From Terriglobia bacterium (GTDB lineage: Bacteria; Acidobacteriota; Terriglobia; UBA7540): a stretch of DNA of 64,000 nt. The notes under the pieces are model-generated. The model did not search any database and had not been told where the DNA came from. It saw only the letters and a list, made by a program, of their open reading frames with translations. This document shows positions 44,672-53,736 of the stretch, one piece after another; the first letter of the stretch is position 1; each line of letters starts with the position of its first letter. A program made the translations under genes and the position numbers. The DNA lies in contig DASTAW010000033.1 in the NCBI GenBank assembly GCA_035712365.1, positions 124,001 to 188,000 on the forward strand, written 5' to 3'.

Positions 44672-44841
44672 CGCGGGACTTGGTTTCAATGGTTCGCAGC
44701 AGTTGTCGGTTACTAACAGCCCCCCCTTAATAAAACCCGCAGACCAATCGACGCCGACCTGTACCGTGGGACCCATGGTACTTGCCGAAGGTTGTAAACT
44801 TGCTTGGATGAGGCTCAGTCATCCGGGCCCGGAGGTTTACT

Positions 44842-45501
44842 ATGACTGAAAAGGAATTTGCACGGCGGCTGGAAATCCTCGAGCGCGACAACAGGCGGTT
44901 TAAGCGCCTTGCAGCCGCCGGTCTTGCTCTGGCTGCGGCCGTGGGTGTCGTTTATGCGGTGGCCTGCTCTTCGGACCGAAATTCACGTGTCGTCAAGCCA
45001 GGCGCGGAGAAGGTGGCGGCGCGCGAGTTCGACGTAGTGGACAGTGCCGGCAAACTGCGGATCCAGATGGCTGTGACGTGCCTTCCCGCGACCAATTGCT
45101 GGCCCTCCATCAAGATGTTTGACCAGGATGGGAAGGAGGTTACCTCCATGCGCGCCGGCGCAGTAACTGTTTCCAGTGAAGGGGAGGCGGCTTCGTTGTT
45201 GGGCGATCATCTGCAATTCAGTGTAGCCGTCAAAGGAAGCGCGCCCCGTGTCACAGCCGAAGTTGGAAGCGGAACCGGCGGCGGTGGATTGCTATCACTC
45301 GCGGGCAGAGACGGTGGCTACGTTCTCGCCAATGCAAACTCTCCGAGCGTTGAGCTTAAAGACGCCCAGGGCTATGTGATGGACCTGGGGACGGTTGACC
45401 TAACGACCGTGCTCTCAGGCCAGAGTTCTCAGACCACCGCCGACTCGATTGTGATGTTTGGGAACGACCAGAAGCACCATCTGATCTGGCGGGCTCCCTG
45501 A
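44842..45501 (+). CDS. Membrane-anchored protein of unknown function
   Basis: A 219-residue protein. The N-terminus is a short coiled-coil-like cytoplasmic piece (MTEKEFARRLEILERDNRRFK) followed by one transmembrane helix (LAAAGLALAAAVGVVYAVAC). The exported part contains REFDVVDSAGKLRIQM and a repetitive beta region (SLAGRDGGYVLANANSPSVELKD). The motif 'FxLxDxxGKxR' is frequent in exported proteins of this phylum and may be a beta-helix repeat. ATG at 44842 follows GGAGG. Function not recognised. Confidence 0.75.
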   Translation: MTEKEFARRLEILERDNRRFKRLAAAGLALAAAVGVVYAVACSSDRNSRVVKPGAEKVAAREFDVVDSAGKLRIQMAVTCLPATNCWPSIKMFDQDGKEVTSMRAGAVTVSSEGEAASLLGDHLQFSVAVKGSAPRVTAEVGSGTGGGGLLSLAGRDGGYVLANANSPSVELKDAQGYVMDLGTVDLTTVLSGQSSQTTADSIVMFGNDQKHHLIWRAP

Positions 45502-45566
45502 CGGGCCACGGCGACGTGGCTGGCCGGCTCGCGGTGAGGCGCCAGCCCGTACTTTGAAGGTGATGG

Positions 45567-46454
45567 CTATTTCTTCCAGGGCGGCGTTTCCGGCAGGAGT
45601 TCCTGGAATTCCTCGATCAACCTGGTCTCGTAGTCGCCGGCGTATCTCTTGCTGAGGAACCGGTCGATGGCCTCATCGTGGAATCGCTGCCATGATCCTT
45701 CCTCGTGGCCGGGGTTGATGGGATAAAAGAGCGCGTTGTTGGCGCGAGCGGCAGCCAGGTCGCCGGGAGCATCTCCCACCATCAGGACGCAATCTTTCTC
45801 GTATTTTCCTCCCGTGGTCAGCTTCAGATGCTCCTTCTTGCTTCCCATTTCCTGCCCGGCAATCACCTCGGCGTACTTCGCGATGTCATGCTCGCGCCAT
45901 TCGCGCTCCAGGGCTTCGCCGGGCGTGGCGGATACGCAGATGATGTCTGCTTTGCTTTGCAGCTTTTCCGCGCTCTCCCGGAAAAACGGAAAAGGTGGAA
46001 CGCCTTCCACCATGTCGGCAATGCAACGGTTGACGGCCAGGCTCCACTCGAGCGTCTGCTGCAGCACCGGATCGTGCGCCCTGGCAATTTCGGCTTCGAG
46101 TGCGGGATTGCCCAGCGCTGCGCCGGAATCAATCCACGCCTGCAACGTGGGCACCTCCGGGATCCTCACGCCGCGCCGCATCGGTTCCGGCCACTCGCGC
46201 AGAAGCTGGAAAGTTCTGGTCAGCGCAGGGAAGCGATTGGTCCCCCGCCACTTCGAGTAGAGGTTCACAAACTCCGCCGCCTCGCGCGCGTACTTGGAGA
46301 TGGCCTGGAGCTTCCAGTACTTGATGATGTTGGGAATAAAGCATTCCTTGTGTTTGATCTCCATCGAGTCAAACACACAGCCATCGGAATCGATGCCGAC
46401 AAAGAATTTGTGCTGTGGCTTGAAGGCAAGAAGCTGGTCTTTGGGTGAGGTCAT
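45567..46454 (-). CDS. HAD-superfamily hydrolase
   Basis: A 295-residue soluble protein with the HAD motif I KFFVGIDSDGCVFDSME (nucleophile and acid Asp), motif II SKADIICVSATPGEALE, the Lys in SKKEHLKLTT and motif IV VLMVGDAPGDLAAARANN. A large helical cap lies between motif I and II (about 45-160). HAD enzymes mostly cleave phosphate esters; no substrate is indicated. ATG at 46454 (MTSPKDQLLAFKPQ) is chosen, since the longer frame upstream is unlike the family. Confidence 0.85.
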   Translation of the reverse strand: MTSPKDQLLAFKPQHKFFVGIDSDGCVFDSMEIKHKECFIPNIIKYWKLQAISKYAREAAEFVNLYSKWRGTNRFPALTRTFQLLREWPEPMRRGVRIPEVPTLQAWIDSGAALGNPALEAEIARAHDPVLQQTLEWSLAVNRCIADMVEGVPPFPFFRESAEKLQSKADIICVSATPGEALEREWREHDIAKYAEVIAGQEMGSKKEHLKLTTGGKYEKDCVLMVGDAPGDLAAARANNALFYPINPGHEEGSWQRFHDEAIDRFLSKRYAGDYETRLIEEFQELLPETPPWKK

Positions 46455-46584
46455 TGCGCCATCTTTCCAGTGTGGAATTTGCCGAATGGTGCATCTTAGC
46501 GCAATCGCGCTGGAGTGGGAAGGGTGAATAGGTCGCGGCATAGTTTGAAACGCATTGACTCCGAGTCCATCCGCATTATCCTCC

Positions 46585-46632
46585 GTAGCGGCGAGTTCAT
46601 CTCGCCAGATGCCGGCATGAAGCCGCCGCTAC
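46585..46632. repeat. Short inverted-repeat element
   Basis: GTAGCGGCGAGTTCAT at the left faces ATGAAGCCGCCGCTAC at the right, an imperfect 16-bp inverted repeat around TCTCGCCAGATGCCGGC. It lies in the 240-bp gap between two minus-strand genes and resembles a small dispersed palindrome. Confidence 0.6.
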
Positions 46633-46694
46633 ATCAAAAAGGACTGCTACCGGCAAATCCCGATCATCGACTGTGCACGCGCAAGGACATTCGG

Positions 46695-48608
46695 CTAAGT
46701 CAGCACCCGGTTCAGGAGCTGATTGACGGCGCGGTCTGATTCCATAAAGGCGTTGCGGTGGTCCATGGCTCCGGCCAGGTCAGCATGCGAGAAAGCGATT
46801 CTGCCGAAGGGGCCATCGCGCAGCGCGTCGCGGGCGGCAGGGTTCCCTTGAAGCCCGAAGAAGAAGCCCGGCTGCGGATTGATGAAGGCGTGACCAAACC
46901 GGTTCAGGACGATCCCGGCAATGTCGTGTTTGGCATCGAAGCCGGAAGCGCCGAACATTTCCATCATCTGCTCGCGGATTTGCCGCTCATAGGTCGCGAA
47001 CGGGGTGGACAGCAGTTCCGCCCGGCCCATCTGCCCCTGGGCAAGCGCCGGAAGCCCCGGCTTTGCGAAATCCACGAAGAAGGTCAGGACTGTCGGCAGG
47101 TCGGGACCGACTGTGGGCAGATCGACGCCAAACGTTGCGTCCTTGCGCACGTTAACGTAGCGGCCAAAACCCTCGAACCAAGACGCGCTTGAAATGCCCA
47201 GGTTGTACATGAAGCGCCAGTTGCGGACCGCCACGTTGGCCGTCATGTAGGGCGAGTACAGGAACTGGTCGTAACTCTTGCGCCGAGTTTCGTCCAGGTC
47301 ACGCACCACGTGCTTGGTTATCCAGCCGCCTCCGGCCATCACGACGGTTCGGGCTTTAACGCGATACACCTTGCCATCCTTCAGATACATGACTGAAACA
47401 AACTCTGCTTTGTCCGGTTCCCCCATGTGCTCCACCCGGACTGCTGTGGATCCAAGCCGAATGCGCATCGGCTGGCCGGGCCGGTCGAGCGCCTGGAAGT
47501 TGACCGGATCATTGTGGGTGGCGGCCATGGTCCGCGGTCCATCAACCGAGTCGGGAATCAGTGTCTTGACGATCAGCCGGGTCATGCCGGAGTTGCCGCC
47601 GGGAAACATCTGGAGCCCGGTTGCCATGCTGTCATCAACCGTCGGAATCACCTTGGACCACATGTACTGAAGAAATGCGGAGAGGACGTCGGGGCCAAGT
47701 CCGAATCCTCCCGAGGTTTCCGGGGTAACCAGCAGGCGTATGGTTTCGCGGCTCACGCCGTAGCTGCGCACGTAATAATCCTCGATGGTCATGCCGTCGA
47801 GCTCGCGCGAAACGGCGTCGCCGGGATAATCGTAAACCAGCGGCGCCTTCACATAACGGTCGCCGTGGATGGCCAGCAGTTCTTTCCGGACCGAGTCAGA
47901 AAACGGACATCCCGCGAGGCCCTTACCCCAGGGATCCTTGATCCATATTCCAGGCTTCTTTCCAAACTTCGCGCCAAAAAAGAATCCCTCGGCCGGTTTG
48001 CCGTTGATGTGCCCGACGCCGTAAGGGCTGCGCGGCAAATCGATCTGCGGCGATGGGCCTTGCCACGTCTGGTAGGACTTGAAGGCGTCCCAATCCAGGC
48101 CCATGGCATCGTAGACGTGCTCCAGGAAACTATCTGGATACGGCGGCTGAAAATGAACGGACGCCTGGGGAGCGAACAGGCGATGGCCGTCAACGACAAA
48201 CTCATTTCTCTTTGCGACGCCGCCAAATATGTTTGCGTTGTCCAGGATCAGGCAGGTGCGGTCCAGAGTCGTCCGCTGGTGGAAGAACAATCCAGCCGAG
48301 AGACCCGAGAACCCGCCTCCCACAACCACGCAGTCGTAGGTTTCGCCTGTGTCCGTGACGCCCGCGGGAGCTTTGTCGAATTCACCGTCGCGGACTTCGT
48401 GAGCGTCATGGATCACCTGCTCGGTGTTTCCGGCCGAACTTTTATAGTCGCCCTCACCCGTGTAGCCGGTCCATGCAGCCCAATCGGCCTGGTTGCTTCC
48501 CGCTGCCTGGGCGCCGAGCGGAAACGGGCACGCGGCGGCCAGCAGCATCCCTGTGGACGCAACCAGCGCTCCGTCCAGAAAATCACGGCGAGTGATTGGC
48601 TCGTTCAT
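46695..48608 (-). CDS. Tat-exported FAD oxidoreductase resembling spermidine dehydrogenase
   Basis: A 637-residue flavoprotein with a twin-arginine signal (ITRRDFLDGALVASTGMLLAAAC). It then has an FAD-binding Rossmann motif, YDCVVVGGGFSGLSAGLFF, followed by LILDNANIFGGVAKRNEFVVDGHRL. The GGVAKRNEF.VDG layout and the long middle region resemble spermidine dehydrogenase-type oxidases. A second FAD contact is visible as KARTVVMAGGGWITKHVV. It should act in the periplasm, perhaps on a polyamine; the substrate is inferred. The start may be ATG at 48608 (used) or the in-frame ATG at 48644, 12 codons earlier. Confidence 0.82.
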   Translation of the reverse strand: MNEPITRRDFLDGALVASTGMLLAAACPFPLGAQAAGSNQADWAAWTGYTGEGDYKSSAGNTEQVIHDAHEVRDGEFDKAPAGVTDTGETYDCVVVGGGFSGLSAGLFFHQRTTLDRTCLILDNANIFGGVAKRNEFVVDGHRLFAPQASVHFQPPYPDSFLEHVYDAMGLDWDAFKSYQTWQGPSPQIDLPRSPYGVGHINGKPAEGFFFGAKFGKKPGIWIKDPWGKGLAGCPFSDSVRKELLAIHGDRYVKAPLVYDYPGDAVSRELDGMTIEDYYVRSYGVSRETIRLLVTPETSGGFGLGPDVLSAFLQYMWSKVIPTVDDSMATGLQMFPGGNSGMTRLIVKTLIPDSVDGPRTMAATHNDPVNFQALDRPGQPMRIRLGSTAVRVEHMGEPDKAEFVSVMYLKDGKVYRVKARTVVMAGGGWITKHVVRDLDETRRKSYDQFLYSPYMTANVAVRNWRFMYNLGISSASWFEGFGRYVNVRKDATFGVDLPTVGPDLPTVLTFFVDFAKPGLPALAQGQMGRAELLSTPFATYERQIREQMMEMFGASGFDAKHDIAGIVLNRFGHAFINPQPGFFFGLQGNPAARDALRDGPFGRIAFSHADLAGAMDHRNAFMESDRAVNQLLNRVLT

Positions 48609-48981
48609 ACCGAGGATTTTATCGAGGTGAGGACATTTGCTCATGCTGTTCGGTCCTTTCCACAGGCTTCCCAGGCTTCAGGAAAATGGTTCAGTCACTT
48701 TCACCGCAATGTAGCTATCGTGCTGCGGCTGTCCGCCACAGTCTACACCCCGCTGGTTGGATCGCAACCACGATTTTGTAATCGAGAACATGGCAGCTTA
48801 GAGGTTTGATTGACGTGCTCGCGGCCAGCCTGCACATGGGTGAGAGCTGGCGACTACTCATATCAGCCACTCACAAGTTCGCAACGGCGTGTGCAAACCG
48901 CGTTGCCGACAGAGCTGCTTCTTCCCGATACAGTGGGCAAGATTTACTGCCAGAGCGCTCAAATCTCAGCTATCGGATCTG

Positions 48982-50058
48982 CTAGCCAGCCGAATAGATT
49001 TTGCCGGGCTTCATGGCGTGGCCCCAGCCGAGCGTTTCGGCATCCGGCAGGTTGAAGTCAGCGCCGGGAATCCGGCCCGCCTGGATCAGCGTTCCCAACT
49101 GGAAATAGGCCGCGTCAACATCCGAGTGCTCGCCGGAATAGTGGCTGAATCCGCCATCCGCCGTGCGGCAGGTGAGCGCCCAGTCGGCTCCGCGGCTGAT
49201 GGCTGCCCGGCACTGTGCCGTGTTGCCGCCCAGTTGCCGCAGAAGGAAAACCGCGTCAAAGCAGGCGTGGACGTCCCAGTCGGGAGGTTTCAGGTGCCAT
49301 CCGCCGTTGAGGCGCTGATCCTTGAGCACGCGCGCAACAAGGGCCGAAGAGCGCGGCGCGGGCCGGCCAATCAATCGGAAGAAGTGTACCAGGTGGAAAG
49401 TGGACGCCACATGATCGCCCAGGTAGCCATCGGAAGCCTGATGGCTCTGCAGCCAGCTTTCGATCGCGTTGCGGTGATCGTCGGGGAAATGCGCTCCCAG
49501 TGCCGCGTAGAACAGCGGATAAAAACTCATGGTGTACAACGGCAGCTTGCGGAACCGTCCGTTCTCAAAAAAGCGGTCAAGCGCGTGGATGGGATTAATC
49601 CGGGGCTTTTCGCCTAGCGCCCGCAAGCCCACCGCTCCTTGCACGGTGTTGTAGAGAATGGCGAGGTCGGCTTTGGGGTCCAGGTTTCCTTCGCGGTTGG
49701 CAAAAACGCCGTCCGGCTGCTGATGGCTCTGGATGAATTCAACCGAGCGAGCACCCGCGGGCAGCTTGCGCTGGAAAGTTTTCGTCAGCACCGCGGCGTA
49801 CGTTACGGCTGCCAGATCGCTTTCCGCCGTGTCAGAGCTGCCGTGATACCGAGGGTCAGGGGAAGGATTGTAACCGCCGTCTTTGCGGGCGCACTTTTGA
49901 AGGAAGGCAAAGGCTTCGTCCCGAATACGTGCGCCCTCGGCAGAAGTGAATGCCTGTTCCGGCGCGCGGGCTTTACCCCAGAGCGCCGCCGCGCCTAACG
50001 AGCCCGCGGCCAATAATGTTTTGGGGAGAGCTTTGCGTCGTGAGATGGGGAGGATCAT
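48982..50058 (-). CDS. Prenyltransferase/squalene-oxidase-repeat exported protein
   Basis: A 358-residue protein. The N-terminus (ISRRKALPKTLLAAGSLGAAALWG) is a Tat-like signal. The rest is an alpha/alpha-barrel with repeated QQPDGVF-, QASDGYLG- and TADGGFS-type turns (about residues 120, 220 and 300). These are the prenyltransferase/squalene-cyclase repeats. No DXDD cyclase motif is visible, so it is probably not an active hopene cyclase. It may be a carbohydrate- or lipid-binding toroid of unknown role. ATG at 50058 is selected by the signal; a longer frame upstream begins in unrelated sequence. Confidence 0.72.
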   Translation of the reverse strand: MILPISRRKALPKTLLAAGSLGAAALWGKARAPEQAFTSAEGARIRDEAFAFLQKCARKDGGYNPSPDPRYHGSSDTAESDLAAVTYAAVLTKTFQRKLPAGARSVEFIQSHQQPDGVFANREGNLDPKADLAILYNTVQGAVGLRALGEKPRINPIHALDRFFENGRFRKLPLYTMSFYPLFYAALGAHFPDDHRNAIESWLQSHQASDGYLGDHVASTFHLVHFFRLIGRPAPRSSALVARVLKDQRLNGGWHLKPPDWDVHACFDAVFLLRQLGGNTAQCRAAISRGADWALTCRTADGGFSHYSGEHSDVDAAYFQLGTLIQAGRIPGADFNLPDAETLGWGHAMKPGKIYSAG

Positions 50059-50333
50059 GAGTTCTTTCCCCAGGTTACCACGGCAAACTTTTTTTGTGCC
50101 GCGGGTCTTGTGTTCTCTGTGGGTTAAAAGCTTTAACAGAGCACCCGGAGAGCTCTGTGTTGCATCTTTTCCTGACACGGAGACCACAGACAGCACAAGA
50201 ATACCTGCCACGGCTGAAGCCGGACCATTGTTACGGTTCCTCGCACACATCGCAGACGGCACGATGTATGCGCCAGCCGCGAAGTGAGAGGCTCTGATTC
50301 AGAATGGTGTCGATGCGGGCATCGGTGCTTCGC

Positions 50334-51083
50334 TTACTGGATCACTACATCGACGAGATATGTTGCGAGACTATAGACGCCTCCCGCGATCAGCAGGGTA
50401 CCGTTATCAACGCTTGGCTTGAAGTCCGGACTGTTTCGCAGACCCGTCACGACATTCAGGACATTTTGTCTGATAGCTTCCTGAACCACCTGCTGCTCAG
50501 GGAAGGGAGGCCCCACAATTTTTCTGGCCGCCTTGACGGCCGGGTAGATCAGTTTGACAAATTCAAGTTTGTGGCCGGTCGGGAAGGATTCTACCGCCGC
50601 TATGACCGCACCGCATTGTGAGTGGCCAAGCACAAAGATCAGGCCCGCGCAAAGATGGCTTGTCCCGTAATAGAGGGACTCGGCCAGCGTTGCTGTTGCG
50701 CCGTTGCCCGCCACACGCGCCACAAACAGATCGCCGATTCCCTGATCGAAGACCAGTTCGGGCGGGACACGCGAATCCGAGCAGGAGATAATCGCCGCGA
50801 AAGGCGATTGCCCATGGTTAAACACGCACTCGCGGCGGACTGCATCCTCGTGCGGATGCGACTGCGTAAACGCCGCCCACTCTTGGTTTCCCGTTACCAG
50901 CGCCTGGAGCGCGGCCGCGGGAGTGGCTGGCCGGGTTCCATAGCATGGGTCCGCCTCCGTACAATCGGCGGGCCGCGCCTGACCAGTCCGAAACGCGGGC
51001 CATAGAGCTGTTCCGAGCCCCGTGAATGCACCAATCCGTAACACGTTTCTTCTGCTTACCAGTGATTTCGTGGATGCTCCCAT
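50334..51083 (-). CDS. Exported beta-class carbonic anhydrase
   Basis: A 249-residue enzyme that interconverts CO2 and bicarbonate. The zinc ligands are visible in CSDSRVPPELVFDQGIGDLFVARVAGN (Cys and the Asp-Arg dyad) and GHSQCGAV (His and Cys). The N-terminus VSRRNVLRIGAFTGLGTALWPA is a Tat-type signal, so it should fold in the cytoplasm and act in the periplasm. That is less common for the beta class. The residues just before the domain (ECTEADPCYGTRP-like DCTEADPCYG) add two cysteines of unknown role. ATG at 51083 follows AAGGAGG. Confidence 0.92.
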   Translation of the reverse strand: MGASTKSLVSRRNVLRIGAFTGLGTALWPAFRTGQARPADCTEADPCYGTRPATPAAALQALVTGNQEWAAFTQSHPHEDAVRRECVFNHGQSPFAAIISCSDSRVPPELVFDQGIGDLFVARVAGNGATATLAESLYYGTSHLCAGLIFVLGHSQCGAVIAAVESFPTGHKLEFVKLIYPAVKAARKIVGPPFPEQQVVQEAIRQNVLNVVTGLRNSPDFKPSVDNGTLLIAGGVYSLATYLVDVVIQ

Positions 51084-51387
51084 AGTGTCTCCTCCTTGAC
51101 GAAGCGTCTCTCGAAGACCATTGTCCAGGAACCAGACCGGGATCTGTGATAGATGGGTTGAGCCACTACTATATACCTGGATCGCACCCGCCCTTGATTT
51201 TTATTTTTCACCCGAGCGGGCAGCATAGAGTCTCGTTTTCTGAGACTCTGCGAGTTTGCGGGCACGAGCTCTGGGTGGAAGACGCGGCGAAGATTCGCGC
51301 TTCGGAGACCCGCAAGCAGAAGTTTGGTACTGCAAAGTTGTCCCGCCTGCACCAGCCCTGGAGATGGCGTAAGCCATGGGAAAGCTG
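51084..51387. other. Non-coding region between carbonic anhydrase gene and transposase remnant
   Basis: No gene is supported. It contains a perfect 8-bp hairpin, AGAGTCTC (51227-51234) and GAGACTCT (51242-51249), with loop GTTTTCT and no T-run. It also has an AT-rich stretch (51194-51209) that may be part of the carbonic anhydrase promoter. Confidence 0.4.
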
Positions 51388-51549
51388 ATAAATTCTGCTA
51401 AATTCCTCCTGGAACGAAACCCGCCGGTGGTGCTCCTCCTGCTCGCGAATGTATTTCGCCACCGAGGCGGCACTCGACTGGCTGACGCTGAAGGCGCCGT
51501 ATCCGGTTTGCCAGGCGAACTCCCGAAGCCCTCTTCGCGTCCGATGCAC
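51388..51549 (-). pseudogene. C-terminal fragment of a RAYT/IS200-like (Y1) transposase
   Basis: The minus-strand frame reads REFAWQTGYGAFSVSQSSAA then VAKYIREQEEHHRRVSFQEEF. This is the C-terminal part of the Y1-type REP-associated tyrosine transposase (...FAWQ-GYGAFSVS...YI..QEEHHR...FQEEF). The catalytic His-x-His and Tyr parts are absent: upstream the frame runs into sequence next to asnS, and downstream it leaves the family sequence before its usual end. No terminal repeats are evident. Confidence 0.8.
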
Positions 51550-51595
51550 CCGGCCCTCCGGAAGCCGAACTGAGCGATCTCGCCTTGGACGACCG

Positions 51596-52912
51596 CTACG
51601 GCGTCAGCCGGTAGAGCATGCGGGGGAAGGGAATGGTTTCGCGGACGTGTTCCAGGCCGCATATCCACGCCACGACGCGTTCGATGCCCATGCCGAATCC
51701 GCCGTGCGGGACGGTGCCGTAGCGGCGCAGGTCGAGATACCATTCGAAGGCTTCGCGCGGGAGTTTCGATTCTTCCATGCGCTTCACCAGCAGATCGTAA
51801 TCCGCCAGACGCTCGCTGCCGCCGATGATCTCGCCATAGCCTTCAGGAGCCAGCATATCGACGCACAAGGCGAGCTCGGGGCGCCCAGGGTCGGGCCTCA
51901 TATAAAAAGCCTTTACCTGGCTCGGGTAGCGATGGACAAGCACAGGACGATCAAAATTTTTGGCCAGTAGAGTTTCATCCGTGCCGCCGAAGTCGCCGCC
52001 CCACTCGATTTCACTTCCTTTTTCCTTGAGGATTTTGATGGCATCGTCGTAGGAAATTCGCGGGAAGGGGGGCGTGCAGCGCTCAAGCTTTGAAACGTCT
52101 CGCCCCAGGGTTTCGAGCTCCGGCCGGCACTTTTCGAGCACGTGCGCAACCACGTTTGCCACCAGGTCTTCAGCGAGCTGCATCACCTCATTGAGCCCGG
52201 CAAAGGCGACCTCCGGCTCAACCATCCAGAATTCCATAAGGTGTCGGCGGGTTTTGGATTTCTCCGCGCGAAAGGTGGGCCCAAAGCAGTAGGACTTTCC
52301 CACGCTCATGATGGCGGCCTCGCTATAGAGCTGGCCTGACTGCGCCAGGTAGGCTTTCTGCTCAAAGTAATCCACTTCAAACAGCGTGGTGGTGCCTTCG
52401 CAGGCGCTGGGAGTAAGGATGGGAGTATCCACCAGAACGAATCCGCGGTCGTCAAAGAAGTCGCGGCAGGCACGGATGATCTGGTGCCGCACGCCCAGAA
52501 TGGCCCGCTGGCGCGTGGAGCGCAGCCACAGATGGCGGTGGTCCATCAGAAATTCCACGCCGTGTTCCTTGGGTGTGATGGGATACGGCTGGTCGGCGGG
52601 AACAAGCTGGAGGACTTCGAGGCCCGTGACACCCAGTTCGTAGCCTCCGGGAGCGCGGGGCTCGGCGCGAACCTTGCCAGTGACGCGCAGGGACGATTCC
52701 TGCGTAAGCGCGCGCGCCCTTTCAAACAGTTCTGGCGGCACGGCGCTTTTAACCACCACGCCCTGCACCAGGCCCGTGCCGTCCCGGAAAATCGGAAAGA
52801 GAATTTTGCCGCTCTCCCGCAGGTTGTAAAGCCAGCCTTCCACCGTGACTTCCTGGTCCACGTGCCGGCTCAGATTGCGGATCTCAACGACTGGCGGCGA
52901 AGAGGTTCCCAT
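51596..52912 (-). CDS. asnS: Asparaginyl-tRNA synthetase
   Basis: A class IIb synthetase of 438 residues, charging tRNA-Asn. The N-terminal OB fold ([25 protein letters not shown]) binds the anticodon. The catalytic core has class II motif 2 [24 protein letters not shown] and motif 3 [29 protein letters not shown]. The [12 protein letters not shown] end and the substrate segment [23 protein letters not shown] favour AsnRS over AspRS. Its start is only two bases after the TIM-barrel gene stop, suggesting one transcript with ggt upstream. A transposase fragment lies just beyond its stop. Confidence 0.94.
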   Translation of the reverse strand: MGTSSPPVVEIRNLSRHVDQEVTVEGWLYNLRESGKILFPIFRDGTGLVQGVVVKSAVPPELFERARALTQESSLRVTGKVRAEPRAPGGYELGVTGLEVLQLVPADQPYPITPKEHGVEFLMDHRHLWLRSTRQRAILGVRHQIIRACRDFFDDRGFVLVDTPILTPSACEGTTTLFEVDYFEQKAYLAQSGQLYSEAAIMSVGKSYCFGPTFRAEKSKTRRHLMEFWMVEPEVAFAGLNEVMQLAEDLVANVVAHVLEKCRPELETLGRDVSKLERCTPPFPRISYDDAIKILKEKGSEIEWGGDFGGTDETLLAKNFDRPVLVHRYPSQVKAFYMRPDPGRPELALCVDMLAPEGYGEIIGGSERLADYDLLVKRMEESKLPREAFEWYLDLRRYGTVPHGGFGMGIERVVAWICGLEHVRETIPFPRMLYRLTP

Positions 52913-52914
52913 GC

Positions 52915-53736
52915 CTAGCGGATTTCCTCCATCCTTTTCATGGTTTCGCGCAGCTTGTCGAAACAGGTGGCGGCGGGCCCGAAATTGCGCAGCTCAAACA
53001 TGATGGGAACGTGGCCGTTGAGGCCCTGGAAGCGGCGCACCGCCCGCTGCCAGTCAATGCCCCCGGTGAACGGCACCAGATGATCATCATTTTCAAACCA
53101 GTTGTCGTGGACGTGCGTAGAGGCGATGTGGTCTTTCAACACCTGGAAGGCATGGTCAACGCCGCAGGTCATGTGGGCGTGGCCGGTGTCAAAGCAGACC
53201 TTCATTCCCATGTGGGTGTAATGCATGAAGCGGATGAGCCGCTCGGGCACCGTGAGTTCATTGGGAATATTTTCCAGCAGAATGCTGACGCCCCGCTCCC
53301 TGGCATAAATGTTCAAATGTTCGATCGAAGTGAAGGCGGCGTCAAACCTTTCCAGGTTGAATTCGTCTTTCGGCAGGCCCAAGTGGAGGATCAGATAGCG
53401 GAAGGGGACCTTCTCGGCCACATCGAGGGCCCGCTTGATCTCGTCCATACTCTCAATGCGCTTGCGGCGTTCCAGATAGGCCACGGAGATGGGCAGCCCG
53501 CCGGCGCGTCCCCACTCTTTGTCAGCGTAGATCGGCGCATGCAGAGAAAACAGTTCAAGGTCGTGGTCGCTGAACCAGTCCGCCACGTCGCGAACGTGGT
53601 TGGGATCACGATAATCCAGGTGCTGGGGCGCTGCGAAGATTTCAATCTGGCGGAAGCCCGCGCCCGCAATTCCGTCCAGGATGTGTGAGGAAAGCCGGTC
53701 GTTGGCAAAAAGGTGAGTGGAGAGCGCAAATTTCAT
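52915..53736 (-). CDS. Xylose isomerase-like TIM-barrel sugar isomerase/epimerase
   Basis: A 273-residue protein starting [86 protein letters not shown] and [24 protein letters not shown] are the AP-endonuclease-2/xylose isomerase barrel motifs that hold the metal ligands. It has no signal peptide, so it is cytoplasmic. The substrate is unknown. Its ATG shares one base with the ggt stop (TGATG) and asnS follows two bases after its stop. Confidence 0.86.
   Translation of the reverse strand: MKFALSTHLFANDRLSSHILDGIAGAGFRQIEIFAAPQHLDYRDPNHVRDVADWFSDHDLELFSLHAPIYADKEWGRAGGLPISVAYLERRKRIESMDEIKRALDVAEKVPFRYLILHLGLPKDEFNLERFDAAFTSIEHLNIYARERGVSILLENIPNELTVPERLIRFMHYTHMGMKVCFDTGHAHMTCGVDHAFQVLKDHIASTHVHDNWFENDDHLVPFTGGIDWQRAVRRFQGLNGHVPIMFELRNFGPAATCFDKLRETMKRMEEIR

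Noticed and set aside
50094-50180. Words such as CTCTGTGTTG and GACACGGAGACCAC suggesting a dispersed repeat
   Set aside because: The words are short and not arranged as a recognisable repeat unit; not enough to call an element.
51201-51743. 180-codon minus-strand frame overlapping asnS and the transposase fragment
   Set aside because: Arg/Pro-rich shadow of the asnS 3' end; the real signal in this region is the adjacent frame with the RAYT signature.
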